A DNA stretch of 35,636 bases from assembly GCA_944389835.1 (NCBI GenBank), contig CALXNU010000017.1, forward strand, positions 1-35,636, written 5' to 3'. Under the pieces are notes generated by a model. The model did no database searches and was not told where the DNA came from. It saw nothing but the letters and a program-made list of their open reading frames with translations. The DNA is from an uncultured Succinivibrionaceae bacterium (GTDB lineage: Bacteria > Pseudomonadota > Gammaproteobacteria > Enterobacterales > Succinivibrionaceae). The stretch's first letter is position 1. The number at the start of each line of letters is the position of its first letter. The position numbers and the translations under genes are program-made. Below, piece after piece: positions 35,519 through 35,636 of this stretch.

Positions 35519-35636
35519 AGGCAGGGATATTTATCTTTGAGCTTAAATCCCCGTCTATTTTATAACCCAAGATTTGAGCAAAAGTAGCACTACACCTTAA
35601 ATTTTCCTCTATAATTTAATAAAAACCCCTATATAA
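35519..35636. other. Right-edge non-coding stretch
   Basis: AT-rich sequence after the glgC terminator. No gene or clear signal is seen. A 32-codon minus-strand frame (ending near 35519) has no start codon and a stop before it. Confidence 0.5.

Noticed and set aside
35519..35615. Minus-strand frame of 32 codons at the right edge, a possible gene remnant
   Set aside because: It has no start codon, a stop just before it and no recognisable family; it is most likely chance.

Overview
The window reads as a chromosomal segment of a low-GC gammaproteobacterium. Prs, EttA, Asd, YcaO, ProS, Mpl and LolB-IspE are close to the E. coli proteins in length and motif order. The AT-rich composition, a polar-type FlrA flagellar regulator, an NqrM/ApbE pair and a VC2046-type protein point to the Aeromonadales, perhaps the gut family Succinivibrionaceae. 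That placement is inference; no rRNA is present to settle it.

Layout. Positions 1-76 are the 3' end (domains V and VI) of a group II intron whose body lies outside the window. Next is ung (242-934), then a minus-strand block from 6412 down to 926: flrA, pseB, pseC, pseF, pseG. It joins the sigma-54 flagellar master activator to four of the six pseudaminic acid enzymes. Divergent from it, flgJ-flgK-flgL (6618-10935) carry two sigma-54-type promoters. A small unknown ORF, ettA and the flagellin gene fliC (sigma-28 promoter) follow on the minus strand to 14063. So 926-14063 is mainly a flagellar assembly and flagellin glycosylation region, interrupted by ettA.

Positions 14131-20812 hold a sugar acetyltransferase, proS (minus), then nqrM-apbE-mpl and an EAL-like/HDOD protein on the plus strand. 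A large PAS/GAF/GGDEF/EAL protein (21095-24175) follows; its GGDEF domains look inactive while its EAL residues are kept. From 28543 down to 24299 the minus strand carries ycaO, lolB, ispE and prs, with lolB-ispE-prs in the usual gammaproteobacterial order. Then come a single-pass membrane protein of unknown role, asd, a VC2046-family gene, smrA (minus), and the mtn plus divergent CbiB-like pair (minus). glgC (34140-35462) closes the window.

How it works together. FlrA with sigma-54 would drive flgJ and flgKL, sigma-28 would drive fliC, and PseB/C/G/F would supply most steps to CMP-pseudaminic acid for flagellin. Two c-di-GMP-related proteins sit in the same window as FlrA, a family that responds to that nucleotide. 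No defence system, CRISPR array, tRNA or complete mobile element was found. The least ordinary items are the ribosome-binding-site hairpins before flrA, flgK and ettA, the CbiB-like protein lacking the family's acidic motifs, the structured leader of glgC, and a small ORF that begins inside a terminator.
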